Under the pieces are notes generated by a model. The model saw only the letters and a program-made list of their open reading frames with translations. It was not told where the DNA came from and ran no database searches. Below are positions 37,063 to 46,229 of a DNA stretch of 64,000 nt, piece by piece (position 1 is the stretch's first letter; each line of letters begins with the position of its first letter). Location of the stretch: NCBI RefSeq assembly GCF_003601985.1, contig NZ_QZXA01000004.1, positions 62,001 to 126,000 on the forward strand, written 5' to 3'. Source of the stretch: Mesorhizobium jarvisii. Lineage in GTDB: Bacteria; Pseudomonadota; Alphaproteobacteria; Rhizobiales; Rhizobiaceae. The position numbers were made by a program, and so were the translations under genes.

Positions 37063-38022
37063 GTGCGCCTGCTGAAGCAATCGAGGACGACTGGAATGCC
37101 CTTGGCCAGCTATGCCCTTGGAATGATGGACGCCTCGGTCTACGCGCCGGAAGTTTTCGCGCGCGGCCTGCCGTCAACGCCCCAGTCGTCCGCCGTTGGC
37201 ATCGTGCCGGCAGGGTCGATCGCGGATGCCGCCGCTCCGTTGCTCGCCCTGCAGGGCATCGGCCTGTCGTTCGGCGGCGTCGTCGCGCTGGCCGATATCG
37301 AGCTGTCGGTGAATCCCGGCGAGATTCGCGCCATCATAGGCCCGAACGGCGCCGGCAAGAGTTCGCTGATCAACGTCATCAGCGGCGTCTACCGGCCGGA
37401 TCGAGGCCATGTCCTGCTCGATGGCGTCCGTTATGGCCAGGTGCCGACGCAGCGGCTGGCGCATCTCGGCGTCGCCAGGACGTTTCAGAACCTTGCTCTG
37501 TTCAAGGGCCTAAGCGTCCTCGACAATGTCGCCTCCGGCCTCGCCTACAAGGTCCGCTCCAATTTTGCCGGCCAGGTGCTCGGCATCGGCCGCTCGCGTG
37601 GCGAGCAGCGCGACTCCCTGAGCCGCGCCGGCCAGATCCTCGAATTCCTCGACCTCACGGCGGTTCGCGATCGCCTCGCAGGCACGCTGCCTTACGGGCT
37701 GCAGAAGCGGGTCGAACTGGCCCGCGCGCTGGTCGCTGAGCCGCGCCTGCTTCTGCTCGACGAACCGATGGCCGGCATGACCGCAAGCGAGAAGAGCGAG
37801 ATGGCAAGTTTCGTGCGTGCCGCGCGCGACCGCTTCGCCACCACGGTCGTGCTGATCGAGCATGATGTCGGTGTCGTCATGGGCCTGTCCGACCGCATCG
37901 CCGTTCTCGACTACGGCCGCAAGATCGCTGACGCCACGCCCGACGAAGTCAGGAACGATCAGCGCGTTATCGATGCCTATCTCGGCGTCGCCTCCGACAA
38001 TGAGGACGGGGCAGGCATATGA
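37063..38022 (+). CDS. Branched-chain-type ABC transporter ATP-binding protein (LivG-like)
   Basis: The 319-residue ATPase has Walker A GPNGAGKSSLINVISG, Q-loop ARTFQNLALF, Walker B LLLLDEPMAGM and an H-loop LIEHDVGVVMGLSDR. The signature is degenerate: LPYGLQKRVELARAL. A GTG at 37063 with GAGG before it gives about 60 extra residues ahead of the ATPase core; an ATG at 37096 is the alternative. Its stop overlaps the permease start (ATGA). It belongs to the LivG subgroup by the long post-Q-loop insert around residues 150-185. Confidence 0.9.
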   Translation: MRLLKQSRTTGMPLASYALGMMDASVYAPEVFARGLPSTPQSSAVGIVPAGSIADAAAPLLALQGIGLSFGGVVALADIELSVNPGEIRAIIGPNGAGKSSLINVISGVYRPDRGHVLLDGVRYGQVPTQRLAHLGVARTFQNLALFKGLSVLDNVASGLAYKVRSNFAGQVLGIGRSRGEQRDSLSRAGQILEFLDLTAVRDRLAGTLPYGLQKRVELARALVAEPRLLLLDEPMAGMTASEKSEMASFVRAARDRFATTVVLIEHDVGVVMGLSDRIAVLDYGRKIADATPDEVRNDQRVIDAYLGVASDNEDGAGI

Positions 38023-38918
38023 TCGCCGATTTCGACTACCAGTTCTTCATCGAAGTGCTCGTCGGCGGCCTGCTCTCCGGCGTCATGTACTCGCTGGTCG
38101 CGATCGGCTTCGTGCTGATCTACAAGACATCAGGCGTGCTCAATTTCGCGCAAGGCGCGCTGCTCTTGTTTGCGGCACTCACCTTCGTCAGCCTGGTCGA
38201 GCGCGGCGTTCCCTTCGCGCTGGCGCTGGTGGCCACCTTCGCCATTATGGTGGCGATCGGCATCGCCATCGAGCGCACGGTGCTCAGGCCACTCACCAAC
38301 AAGCCGCCGATCACGCTGTTCATGGCGACGCTCGGCCTGTCCTACATCATCGAGGGCGCTGCCCAGCTGATCTGGGGCACGCAGGTCCACGGCCTCGACC
38401 TCGGCATCGAGGATGTGCCGCTGGAAGTCGGCGGCGTGCTGATCAGCCAGTTCGACATCTTCGCGGCGGTGGTCGCCGCCGGCATGGTTCTGCTGCTGTC
38501 GCTGTTCTTCCGCTACACCCGCATCGGGCTCTCCTTCCGCGCCGTTGCCGACGACCAGTTCGCCGCCCTGGCTGTCGGCCTCAGGCTGCCGCTGATCTGG
38601 GCGACCGTCTGGGCCGCCGCCGGCCTGGTCGCGCTGGTCGCGGGTCTGCTCTGGGGCGCCCGCCTCGGCGTGCAATTCTCCCTGTCGCTGGTGGTGCTCA
38701 AGGCGCTGCCGGTGCTGGTGCTTGGCGGCTTCGATTCCATTCTCGGCGCCATCGTCGGCGGCCTCTTGATCGGCGCCAGCGAGAAACTCGCCGAGGTCTA
38801 TATCGGCGACTATTTCGGCGGCGGCATCGAGAGCTGGTTCGCCTATGTCGTGGCGCTGGTCTTCCTGCTCATTCGCCCCTCCGGCCTGTTCGGCCAGAAG
38901 CTCGTGGAAAGGGTCTGA
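38019..38918 (+). CDS. Branched-chain-type ABC transporter permease (LivH-like)
   Basis: The 299-residue inner-membrane permease has the LivH hallmarks SGVMYSLVAIGFVLIYKTSG followed by VLNFAQGALL, IERTVLRPL, and a C-terminal GGFDSILGAIVGGLLIG stretch. About eight membrane helices are evident. It overlaps the upstream ATPase by 4 nt and ends 2 nt before the second permease, so the complex is co-translated. Confidence 0.93.
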   Translation: MIADFDYQFFIEVLVGGLLSGVMYSLVAIGFVLIYKTSGVLNFAQGALLLFAALTFVSLVERGVPFALALVATFAIMVAIGIAIERTVLRPLTNKPPITLFMATLGLSYIIEGAAQLIWGTQVHGLDLGIEDVPLEVGGVLISQFDIFAAVVAAGMVLLLSLFFRYTRIGLSFRAVADDQFAALAVGLRLPLIWATVWAAAGLVALVAGLLWGARLGVQFSLSLVVLKALPVLVLGGFDSILGAIVGGLLIGASEKLAEVYIGDYFGGGIESWFAYVVALVFLLIRPSGLFGQKLVERV

Positions 38919-38920
38919 GC

Positions 38921-39961
38921 ATGGCCGCGATCACAAGCGATCTCACCTCCGCACCGGTGCTGCCGAAATGGATCGCGCCCGTGCTGCTGCTTGCCTTTGC
39001 CTATGGCGTCGTGCCGTTGATCGGTTCGAGCTATCTGTTCGAGGCCATCCTGCTGCCGTTCCTGGCGCTCGGTCTTGCCGGCGTCGGGCTGAACATCCTC
39101 ACCGGCTATGCCGGCCAGGTCTCGCTGGGCAGCGCCGCCTTCATGGCGGCGGGCGCCTTCGCCGCCTACAATTTCAACCTGCGTGTTGAAGGCCTGCCGC
39201 TGATCGGCAGCATCGTGCTCGCCGGCATCGTCGCCGCCGCGATCGGCATCGTCTTCGGCCTGCCGAGCCTACGGCTGAAAGGGTTCTATCTCGCCGTCTC
39301 GACGCTCGCCGCTCAGTTCTTCGTGCAATGGGCGCTGACCAAGTTCAGCTGGTTCTCCAACAACTCGGCGTCCGGTGTCATCGACGCGCCGAGGCTGTCT
39401 ATCGGCGGTCTTGCGCTGGATGGCGCCGTCGGCCGCTATCTCTTTGCGCTGACCATCGTCAGCATCCTCACCTTCCTCGCCTATCGGCTCGTGTCGTCGC
39501 AGACCGGTCGCAACTTCATTGCCATCCGCGACAACGAGACCGCCGCCCGCATCATCGGCATTCCGGTGCTGAAGACCAAGCTGCTGGCCTTCGCCATCTC
39601 CTCCTTCATTATCGGCGTTGCCGGCGTCATCTGGGCCTTCGCCTATCTCAGGACCGTCGAGCCGGACGGCTTCGATCTCGACCGCTCGTTCCAGATCCTG
39701 TTCATCATCATCATCGGCGGCCTCGCTTCGATCCGTGGCGCTTTCTTCGGCGCCGCCCTGATCGTCGTCTTCCCGCTTGGCCTGTCGCGCCTCGGCGGCT
39801 TCCTGCTCGGCGATGTCTTCGACTCGGGCGTCCTCGACATGAGCCAGCGCATCGTGCTCGGCGCCCTCATCATCCTGTTTCTGATCCTGGAACCCGACGG
39901 GCTGGTGGCCCTGTGGGACAGGATCCGAAGACGGCTCCTGTTCGCCTGGCAGTCGACATGA
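38921..39961 (+). CDS. Branched-chain-type ABC transporter permease (LivM-like)
   Basis: The start is the ATG at 38921, 2 nt after the LivH-like stop; a much longer open frame to 37862 is an out-of-frame shadow of the upstream genes. The 346-residue protein shows the LivM marks LNILTGYAGQVSLGSAAFMA, FGLPSLRLKGFYLAVSTLA, RNFIAIRDNETAARIIGI and IIIGGLASIRGAFFGA. Together with the other four genes it makes a full HAAT-class importer. Confidence 0.93.
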   Translation: MAAITSDLTSAPVLPKWIAPVLLLAFAYGVVPLIGSSYLFEAILLPFLALGLAGVGLNILTGYAGQVSLGSAAFMAAGAFAAYNFNLRVEGLPLIGSIVLAGIVAAAIGIVFGLPSLRLKGFYLAVSTLAAQFFVQWALTKFSWFSNNSASGVIDAPRLSIGGLALDGAVGRYLFALTIVSILTFLAYRLVSSQTGRNFIAIRDNETAARIIGIPVLKTKLLAFAISSFIIGVAGVIWAFAYLRTVEPDGFDLDRSFQILFIIIIGGLASIRGAFFGAALIVVFPLGLSRLGGFLLGDVFDSGVLDMSQRIVLGALIILFLILEPDGLVALWDRIRRRLLFAWQST

Positions 39962-40046
39962 GCCCTGCGGGGCAACCGCATCGAACTGAATCGGAAAATG
40001 AACCAGAGGCCGAACCAAGACGGCCCATACCGGGAGTATCTCGACC

Positions 40047-41384
40047 ATGACCTTCCTCAGCACAATCAAGGCGGCGGCGCTGTCCGCGGCGATGATCGTG
40101 TCGGTGGCCTTGCCGGCCGCCCACGCCGACGAACAATACTTTCCGCTGCAGAGCTATCGCGTCGGTCCCTACGCGGCCGGCGGCACCGGCTTTTTCGGCG
40201 GCTTCATCGACTATCTCAATCTCATCAACATCCGCGACGGCGGCGTCAACGGCGTCAAGCTGACCTGGGACGAATGCGAGACCCAGTACGAGGTCGAGCG
40301 TGGCGTCGAATGCTATGAGCGGCAGAAGAGCCATGCGGGTGCGGCCGCATGGAATCCGCTTTCGGTCGGCATCGCCTATGCCATGATCGACCGTATCACC
40401 GCCGACAAGGTGCCGTTGATCACCGTCAACCATGGCCGCACCGACTCCACCGACGGCCGCGTTTTCCCTTACGTCTTCCCGCTGCTGCTCAATCCCTACA
40501 GCGAGACATCAGGCATCGTGAACTACATCGCCGCCAAGGAAGGCGGCATCGACAAGCTCAAGGGCAAGAAGATCGTCGTGCTCTATCACGGCTCGCCCTA
40601 CGGCAAGGAGACCATCCCGATCTATGAATTGCTGGCGCAGAAATACGGCTTCACCGTGCAGCAGATCGAGGTGCCGCATCCCGGCAATGAGCAGCAGTCG
40701 CAATGGCTGACCATCCGCCGCGCCAAGCCGGACTTCGTCGTCCTGCGCGGCTGGGGCGTGATGAACCCGGTGGCGCTGAAGACGGCGGTCAAGGTCGGCT
40801 TCCCCGTCGACCATATTGTCGGCAATGTCTGGTCGAATTCGGAAGAGGACGTCATCCCGGCCGGCGACGCCGCCAAGGGCTACACCGCCATCACCACCCA
40901 GGCCTCCGGCAACACCTATCCGGTGGTGCAGGAGATCGTGAAGACTGTCTACGGCGCCAGCAAGGGCAACCTTGAAGACAAGTCGCGCATCGGCTCGGTC
41001 TACCACAATCTCGGCATCGTCAACGGCATCCTCAATGTCGAGGCGATCCGTGTCGCGCAAGAGAAATTCGGCCACCGCACGCTGACCGGCGATGAAGTCC
41101 GCTGGGGCTTCGAACATCTCAAGCTCGATCCGGCCAAGGTCGAGGCGCTCGGCGCCAAGGACCTGTTCCACTCCATCAATGTCAGCTGGGACAATCACGA
41201 GGGCGAAGGCTACGTGACCTTCCAGCAGTGGGACGGCAAGAAGTGGAACGTCGTCTCCGACTGGATCGCGCCGGACTGGGCGCTGCTGCGGCCAATCATC
41301 GAGAAATCCGCCGAAGCCTATGCCGCCGAGAAGGGCATCAAGCTGCGCACCGCCGATGATGCCAACGCCGTGACCACCAACTGA
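40047..41384 (+). CDS. Periplasmic substrate-binding protein (Leu/Ile/Val-binding-like)
   Basis: The 445-residue protein has a signal peptide ending at AHADE (about residue 28). The rest is a Peripla_BP_6-type receptor with VKLTWDECETQYEVERGVEC, KKIVVLYHGSPYGKETIPIY and WLTIRRAKPDFVVLRGWGVM. It contains two Cys in the CETQYEVERGVEC segment. Unlike classical LivJ it is long and has an unusual ligand-proximal N-terminal stretch YAAGGTGFFGGFIDYLNL. Given its operon, an organosulfur ligand is more likely than a branched-chain amino acid, but this is inference. Confidence 0.88.
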   Translation: MTFLSTIKAAALSAAMIVSVALPAAHADEQYFPLQSYRVGPYAAGGTGFFGGFIDYLNLINIRDGGVNGVKLTWDECETQYEVERGVECYERQKSHAGAAAWNPLSVGIAYAMIDRITADKVPLITVNHGRTDSTDGRVFPYVFPLLLNPYSETSGIVNYIAAKEGGIDKLKGKKIVVLYHGSPYGKETIPIYELLAQKYGFTVQQIEVPHPGNEQQSQWLTIRRAKPDFVVLRGWGVMNPVALKTAVKVGFPVDHIVGNVWSNSEEDVIPAGDAAKGYTAITTQASGNTYPVVQEIVKTVYGASKGNLEDKSRIGSVYHNLGIVNGILNVEAIRVAQEKFGHRTLTGDEVRWGFEHLKLDPAKVEALGAKDLFHSINVSWDNHEGEGYVTFQQWDGKKWNVVSDWIAPDWALLRPIIEKSAEAYAAEKGIKLRTADDANAVTTN

Positions 41385-41463
41385 TCAGCCAATGCCGGGC
41401 GCCACGGACAGCTTTCCGTGGCGCACCGCTCCTTACGGTTCTCGAACCGCGGAAGAAGAGCCC

Positions 41464-42270
41464 ATGCCGGACAATGACGTCATCCTTGCGGTGGACACGA
41501 TCCATGCCACCTATAACCAGGCCATCACGGCGCTGCACGGCGTCAGCTTCGAGATCCGGCGCGGCGAAATCCTGGCGCTGCTCGGCGCCAACGGCGCCGG
41601 CAAGACCACGACGCTGAAGACCGTCTCCAACCTGCTGCCGGCGGAACGCGGCCAGGTCAATGCCGGTAGCATCCGCTATGACGGCGCCGATGTCTCTCGC
41701 CGCAAGCCCGGCGATCTGGTGCGCGCCGGGCTGGTGTCGGTGCTGGAAGGCCGCCACTGCTTCAAGAGCCTCACCGTCGAGGAAAACCTGGTCGCCGGCG
41801 GCATCGGCCGCAGCGGCCGCCGTGCCGAGATCAACGCGGATCTCGAGCGGATCTACGGCTATTTTCCCCGTCTCAAGGAGAAGCGTCGGACCCTGTCCGG
41901 ACTGACCTCCGGCGGCGAGCAGCAGATGGCGGCGATCGGCCGGGCGCTGATGTCGCGGCCGCGTCTGCTGGTTCTCGACGAGCCGTCGATGGGGCTGGCC
42001 CCGCTCATCGTCCAGGACATCTTCCAGACACTCAGAAAACTCAACCGCGAAACCGGCCTGTCGATCCTGGTCGCCGAGCAGAATTCCGCTGTCGCGCTGC
42101 GCTATGCCGACCACGCCACGGTGCTCGAAAACGGCGTCTCCGTTCTCACCGGCGCTGCTGCCAATCTTCGCCAGCGCGAGGACGTGCGCGCCTTCTATCT
42201 CGGTCAATCGACCACCGGCCAACAGCCCTCGCCGGCTGCCAAACCAGCCCATCTCCATGCCGTCGCTTGA
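41464..42270 (+). CDS. Branched-chain-type ABC transporter ATP-binding protein (LivF-like)
   Basis: The 268-residue ATPase has Walker A GANGAGKTTTLKTVSN, the LivF-typical LVSVLEGRHCFKSLTVEENL, signature TSGGEQQMAAIGRAL and Walker B LLVLDEPSMGLAP. The ATG at 41464 with AAGAG upstream gives a normal N-terminus; an earlier in-frame ATG at 41392 adds a non-family leader. It pairs with the LivG-like ATPase to energise the importer. Confidence 0.92.
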   Translation: MPDNDVILAVDTIHATYNQAITALHGVSFEIRRGEILALLGANGAGKTTTLKTVSNLLPAERGQVNAGSIRYDGADVSRRKPGDLVRAGLVSVLEGRHCFKSLTVEENLVAGGIGRSGRRAEINADLERIYGYFPRLKEKRRTLSGLTSGGEQQMAAIGRALMSRPRLLVLDEPSMGLAPLIVQDIFQTLRKLNRETGLSILVAEQNSAVALRYADHATVLENGVSVLTGAAANLRQREDVRAFYLGQSTTGQQPSPAAKPAHLHAVA

Positions 42271-42293
42271 ACAAAATCTCAAGGAGCAGTGAA

Positions 42294-43541
42294 ATGACCG
42301 TCTCGAACGTCAAAACAGACCACGCCTCCGCCGCCGTGCCGCCCGTTGCAAGGCCGTCGGCGCCGGCCCACATCATCCGGGATGACGCCGAAGCGATTGC
42401 GGTGGCCCACGCGCTTGCCGCCGAATTCGTCAAGGGCTCCTCGAAGCGCGACCGCGAGCGGATCTGGCCGGTCGCTGAACTCGACGCCTTCTCGCAGAGC
42501 GGCCTGTGGTCGATCAACGTACCCAAGGCGTTCGGCGGGCCGGAGGTGTCCTACGCGACGTTGACCAAGGTGATCGAGATCATCTCGGCTGCGGATTCCT
42601 CGATCGGCCAGATCGCGCAGAACCATCTCGGCGTCGTCGCCGCCATCCGCACCGTTTCCGACGCGGACCAGCAGAAGCTGCTGTTTGCCGAGGCGCTGAA
42701 AGGCACGCGGTTCGGCAACGCCTTTTCCGAGTTCGGCTCCAAGCGCGCCGCCGATTTCGAGACCCGTTTCACCGATGCCGGCGACCATGTCGTCGTCAAC
42801 GGCCGCAAATTCTATTCCTCCGGCGCTTTGCTTGCCCATCTGGTGCCGATCGTGGCGCTCGATGACGAGGGCCGCGCCTGGTATGCCATTGCCGACCGCG
42901 GAGCGCCGGGCCTGACGGTCATCGACGACTGGTCGAGCTTCGGCCAGCGCACGACCTTGTCGGGCACCGTCATCATAGACAATGTCAAGGTGCCGAAGAC
43001 TTTTCTGGTGCCCGGCTACAAGGGCTACGACAAACCGACCGCCGACGGCGCCATCTTCCAGATCATCCAGGTGGCGGTCGACACCGGCATTGCCCAGGCG
43101 GCGATCGACGAGACGGTTTACTTCGTCAGGACGAAGAGCCGCGCCTGGATCGACAGCGGCGTCGACAATGCCTGGGACGATCCCTACACCATCCAGGCGG
43201 TCGGCGACCTGACGCTGCGCCTGCACGCCGCGCAGGCGCTGCTCGAAAAGGCCGGCCTGGCGATCGACCGCGCGGTGGCCGAGCCGACCGCCGATACGGT
43301 GGCGCATGCGCAGATCGTAACTGCCGAGGCGAAGATACTGTCGACCGAAATCGCCATCGCCGCCACCAACAAGCTGTTCGAACTGGCCGGCACGCGTTCG
43401 ACGCTGGCCGAGCACAATCTCGACAGGCATTGGCGCAATGCCCGCACCCACACGCTGCACGATCCGGTACGCTGGAAGTACTCGATCCTCGGCAAATATT
43501 TCCTAAACGGCGAAAATCCGCCGCTGCACGCCTGGAGCTGA
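42294..43541 (+). CDS. sfnB: SfnB-family sulfur-acquisition oxidoreductase (acyl-CoA-dehydrogenase fold)
   Basis: The 415-residue protein has the acyl-CoA dehydrogenase/DszC-like fold. It matches SfnB-type proteins by ADSSIGQIAQNHLGVVAAIR, FGNAFSEFGSKRAADFET, WSSFGQRTTLSGTV and a C-terminal LAEHNLDRHWRNARTHTLHD followed by PVRWK. Related flavin monooxygenases (DszC) oxidise sulfides to sulfones with FMNH2. AGGAG precedes the ATG at 42294 by 8 nt. It sits between the transporter and the FMN reductase. Confidence 0.9.
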   Translation: MTVSNVKTDHASAAVPPVARPSAPAHIIRDDAEAIAVAHALAAEFVKGSSKRDRERIWPVAELDAFSQSGLWSINVPKAFGGPEVSYATLTKVIEIISAADSSIGQIAQNHLGVVAAIRTVSDADQQKLLFAEALKGTRFGNAFSEFGSKRAADFETRFTDAGDHVVVNGRKFYSSGALLAHLVPIVALDDEGRAWYAIADRGAPGLTVIDDWSSFGQRTTLSGTVIIDNVKVPKTFLVPGYKGYDKPTADGAIFQIIQVAVDTGIAQAAIDETVYFVRTKSRAWIDSGVDNAWDDPYTIQAVGDLTLRLHAAQALLEKAGLAIDRAVAEPTADTVAHAQIVTAEAKILSTEIAIAATNKLFELAGTRSTLAEHNLDRHWRNARTHTLHDPVRWKYSILGKYFLNGENPPLHAWS

Positions 43542-43550
43542 TTTCCCCTC

Positions 43551-43570
43551 GGCGGGCCGGGTGGCCCGCC
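43551..43570 (+). terminator. Intercistronic hairpin between sfnB and msuE
   Basis: GGCGGGCC-GGGT-GGCCCGCC is a perfect 8-bp GC stem 10 nt after the sfnB stop, with no U-tract. It is likely an mRNA-stability element rather than a full terminator. Confidence 0.5.
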
Positions 43571-43604
43571 ACTTCAAACTTCGACATCCAAGAGGCCCAC
43601 TGCC

Positions 43605-44165
43605 ATGTCAAACCCCACAGTCGTCGGTTTTTCCGGCAACATCACCCGGCCGTCAAAGACGCGCGCCTTCGTCGAACTGGTCACCAGGGACATCGCCGCG
43701 CGCCATGGCCTGTCGGCTGTCACCTACGACATCGAGGATGTCGGCCCTTCGCTCGGCACGGCACGGTGGGCGCGCGACCTCGACAGCCGGGCGCAGCCGA
43801 TCCTGGCGCAGATTCTCGCGGCCGATGTGCTGGTGGTCGGTTCGCCGACCTACAAGGGCAGCTATACCGGCCTGTTCAAGCACTTCTTCGACCTGATCGA
43901 TCCGGCCGCGTTGCGGGGCAAGCCCATCGTGCTGACCGCGACCGGCGGCGGCGAGCGCCATGCGTTGATCGTCGAGCATCAACTGCGACCGCTGTTCGGC
44001 TTCTTCGAGGCCTTTGCCTTGCCGACTGCCGTCTATGCCACCGACAAGGATTTCACCGACGGAGTGCTGCGCTCCGAGGCGATCCTGAAGCGCGCGGCGC
44101 AAGCGGTGGACGAGGTCGGCTTCGTACTCGCCAACCGCTCGGCAGGCAGGATCGCCGCCGAATAG
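43605..44165 (+). CDS. msuE: NAD(P)H-dependent FMN reductase (MsuE/SsuE-like)
   Basis: The 186-residue flavodoxin-like reductase starts VVGFSGNITRPSKTRAFVEL and contains VVGSPTYKGSYTGLFKHFFD and GGGERHALIVEHQLRPLFGF, the MsuE/SsuE pattern. It supplies FMNH2 to the LLM monooxygenases, here SsuD and SfnG, and to SfnB. It closes the organosulfur block. The msuE symbol follows the sulfone context; SsuE is equally plausible on sequence. Confidence 0.9.
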   Translation: MSNPTVVGFSGNITRPSKTRAFVELVTRDIAARHGLSAVTYDIEDVGPSLGTARWARDLDSRAQPILAQILAADVLVVGSPTYKGSYTGLFKHFFDLIDPAALRGKPIVLTATGGGERHALIVEHQLRPLFGFFEAFALPTAVYATDKDFTDGVLRSEAILKRAAQAVDEVGFVLANRSAGRIAAE

Positions 44166-44280
44166 CAGCCGACAGTGGCTTTCACCGATTGAAATCCGCA
44201 CGAGCGGCTTCCTCACTTACGTGCAATTTACGACCGCCCGCTACAAAGTTCCTGTCTGATTCGTCCGGGACAGGAACACC

Positions 44281-44766
44281 ATGAGCAAAGCCCTTACGAC
44301 CTTCGCACTCGTCGCCGTGCTGACCGCCTTGCTCATGGCGCTGAGCCTTGCGGTGGCCAGGCATGGCTATCCCTATGGCGCAATCGGCGTCAGACGCCTC
44401 GACGGCATCGCTGATGCCGGAACCTTCATTCCGCTCGCCGCCGTCTTTTTCTTCAGCGCGCTGTTGATGATGATCCTGCCGATCAGGGCGGCCAGCATCG
44501 TCCTCACCCATTGCGCCGACGCGATCTTCTGGGCGGTGATCGTGCTGTTCGCCACAATCGTCGGCGGCCTTCTCGCCCGATGGGCTTTCGGTCAGGGCAG
44601 CGCAATGCTCGCATTGCTGAACTGGCGGTTCCTGTTTGCCGTGGCTGTCGTCGGTTGCCACTTCGTCATGAACGAACTGCGCCGCAACGTGCTGTTGCGC
44701 AGCCTGTTCTTCGTGGTCTTCGCCGCCGCGACGCTCGCCTGCTTGTTCTGGTCGTTCACCCTCTAG
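44281..44766 (+). CDS. Small four-helix membrane protein of unknown function
   Basis: The 161-residue protein has hydrophobic helices at about 5-27, 45-67, 78-98 and 112-158. It has no motif I recognise beyond VARHGYPYGAIGVRRLDGIA after the first helix. AGGAAC lies ahead of the ATG. It is unlinked to the flanking genes. A GCACAA / TTGTGC pair at 44770-44839 enclosing a GC hairpin may form its terminator. Confidence 0.65.
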   Translation: MSKALTTFALVAVLTALLMALSLAVARHGYPYGAIGVRRLDGIADAGTFIPLAAVFFFSALLMMILPIRAASIVLTHCADAIFWAVIVLFATIVGGLLARWAFGQGSAMLALLNWRFLFAVAVVGCHFVMNELRRNVLLRSLFFVVFAAATLACLFWSFTL

Positions 44767-44978
44767 AAAAAGCACAATGTTCGTCCGCCTCCACCCTTTG
44801 TTGCCGGGTGGCGGAACGCTGCACCGTTTGTCGTTGTGCATCCCTCATGCCTCAGCGGGCGCGAGAATGAGACCTGTCGCGTGCTCGTCTCGTCTGGATG
44901 GTTTGCGCAAATTTACAATCCGCGCGGCCGCCGTTCCAATAGTTTGGCTCCATCGAAAATGAACAAGGAGCTGCGAGA

Positions 44979-46190
44979 ATGAACCGCCGCGAATTTGCCA
45001 AAAGCGCCATCGCGGCAGCTCTTCTCGGCGGTCTCACCGATCGCAGCGCCGTCTCACAGGAGAATACGACAATGGCCAAGCCGACGCCGTTCAAGATTGC
45101 CATTTCCGATGACCAACTCGCCGATCTCAAGGCGCGCCTGAGCCACACCCGCTGGCCGGATGAACCCGCCGGAGCCGGATGGATGACTGGTACGAATCTC
45201 GACTACATGAAGAAGCTGACCGCCTACTGGCTCCATGACTATGATTGGCGGAAGGCCGAAGCGAGCCTGAACGCATTGCCGAACTACAAGGTCGATATCG
45301 AGGGCATCGCCCTGCATTTCGTCCATCAGCCGTCGAAAAAGAAGGGTGCGACGGCAATCCTTCTGCTTCATGGCTGGCCGGACAGTTTTTACCGCTATCA
45401 CAAGGTCGTGGATGCGCTGGCGGAGGAATTTCACGTCGTCGTGCCGTCCATTCCGGGGACTGGCTTTTCTGGCAGAACGGCTCTGCCCGCCGACAAGGTG
45501 GCCGACATTCTTGCTCACCTTATGAATGACGTGCTGGGCTACGACCGCTTCATCGTGGCTGGCGGCGATCTGGGGTCGGTGATCGCCATGTCGCTGGCGC
45601 AGCGCCACTCGGACAAGCTTATCGGCTTCCATCTGACCGATGTGGGCTACCCGGACCAGACCACGGATTTTGGCGCCCTCAGCGGCCCGGAGCAGGGTTA
45701 CGCGGGAGCGATCCAGCAATGGTTCTTCATGCATGGCGCCTTCAATCTGGTCCAGGCGACAAAGCCGCAGAGCCTTGCCTTTGCCATGAACGACTCTCCG
45801 GTCGGCCTTGCCGCATGGATTATGAGCTTCATGGCCGGAATGGGGGTCGGCGACGAGGCCGACGCCAGATTTGGTCGCGACGCGCTTTTGACCAACATCA
45901 TGATCTACTGGCTGACGGAAACGGCGGCCTCGTCCTTCCGCATTTACAATCAGAACGCGATGCAGCCGCCGACCATCAAGGGAAAGAACACCGGGGTTCC
46001 GGTGGCGGTGGCGACCGAAGCGCCGATCCCGGGCGGCGTTCGCCTGCCGCGTGAATGGGCGGACCGCCAGACGTCGGGAAATGTCGTGCAATTTCACAAT
46101 ATGGAAAAGACGGGCCATTTCGCCGCGTGGGAAGATCCGGCATTCTATGTCGAGGACATCAAGCAATTCGCGGCGCTTGTCACGAAATAG
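44979..46190 (+). CDS. Exported epoxide hydrolase family alpha/beta hydrolase
   Basis: The 403-residue protein opens with a Tat-type signal NRREFAKSAIAAALLGG. Residues 38-140 match the epoxide-hydrolase N-terminal domain (FKIAISDDQLADLKARL, SHTRWPD). The catalytic domain shows the oxyanion HGWPDSFYRY, the nucleophile in VAGGDLGSVI (Asp), and the late GHFAAWEDP His. An AAGGAG site lies 8 nt before the ATG. It is transcribed toward a convergent AraC-type gene with no other neighbours. Confidence 0.87.
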   Translation: MNRREFAKSAIAAALLGGLTDRSAVSQENTTMAKPTPFKIAISDDQLADLKARLSHTRWPDEPAGAGWMTGTNLDYMKKLTAYWLHDYDWRKAEASLNALPNYKVDIEGIALHFVHQPSKKKGATAILLLHGWPDSFYRYHKVVDALAEEFHVVVPSIPGTGFSGRTALPADKVADILAHLMNDVLGYDRFIVAGGDLGSVIAMSLAQRHSDKLIGFHLTDVGYPDQTTDFGALSGPEQGYAGAIQQWFFMHGAFNLVQATKPQSLAFAMNDSPVGLAAWIMSFMAGMGVGDEADARFGRDALLTNIMIYWLTETAASSFRIYNQNAMQPPTIKGKNTGVPVAVATEAPIPGGVRLPREWADRQTSGNVVQFHNMEKTGHFAAWEDPAFYVEDIKQFAALVTK

Positions 46191-46229
46191 CGCCGCGGTG
46201 ATCTCCGCCGGGCGAACCCTCGCCCGGCA

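Noticed and set aside
37862-38920. Long N-terminal extension of the LivM-like frame
   Set aside because: Arg/His-rich out-of-frame reading of the LivG and LivH-like genes; the true start is 38921.
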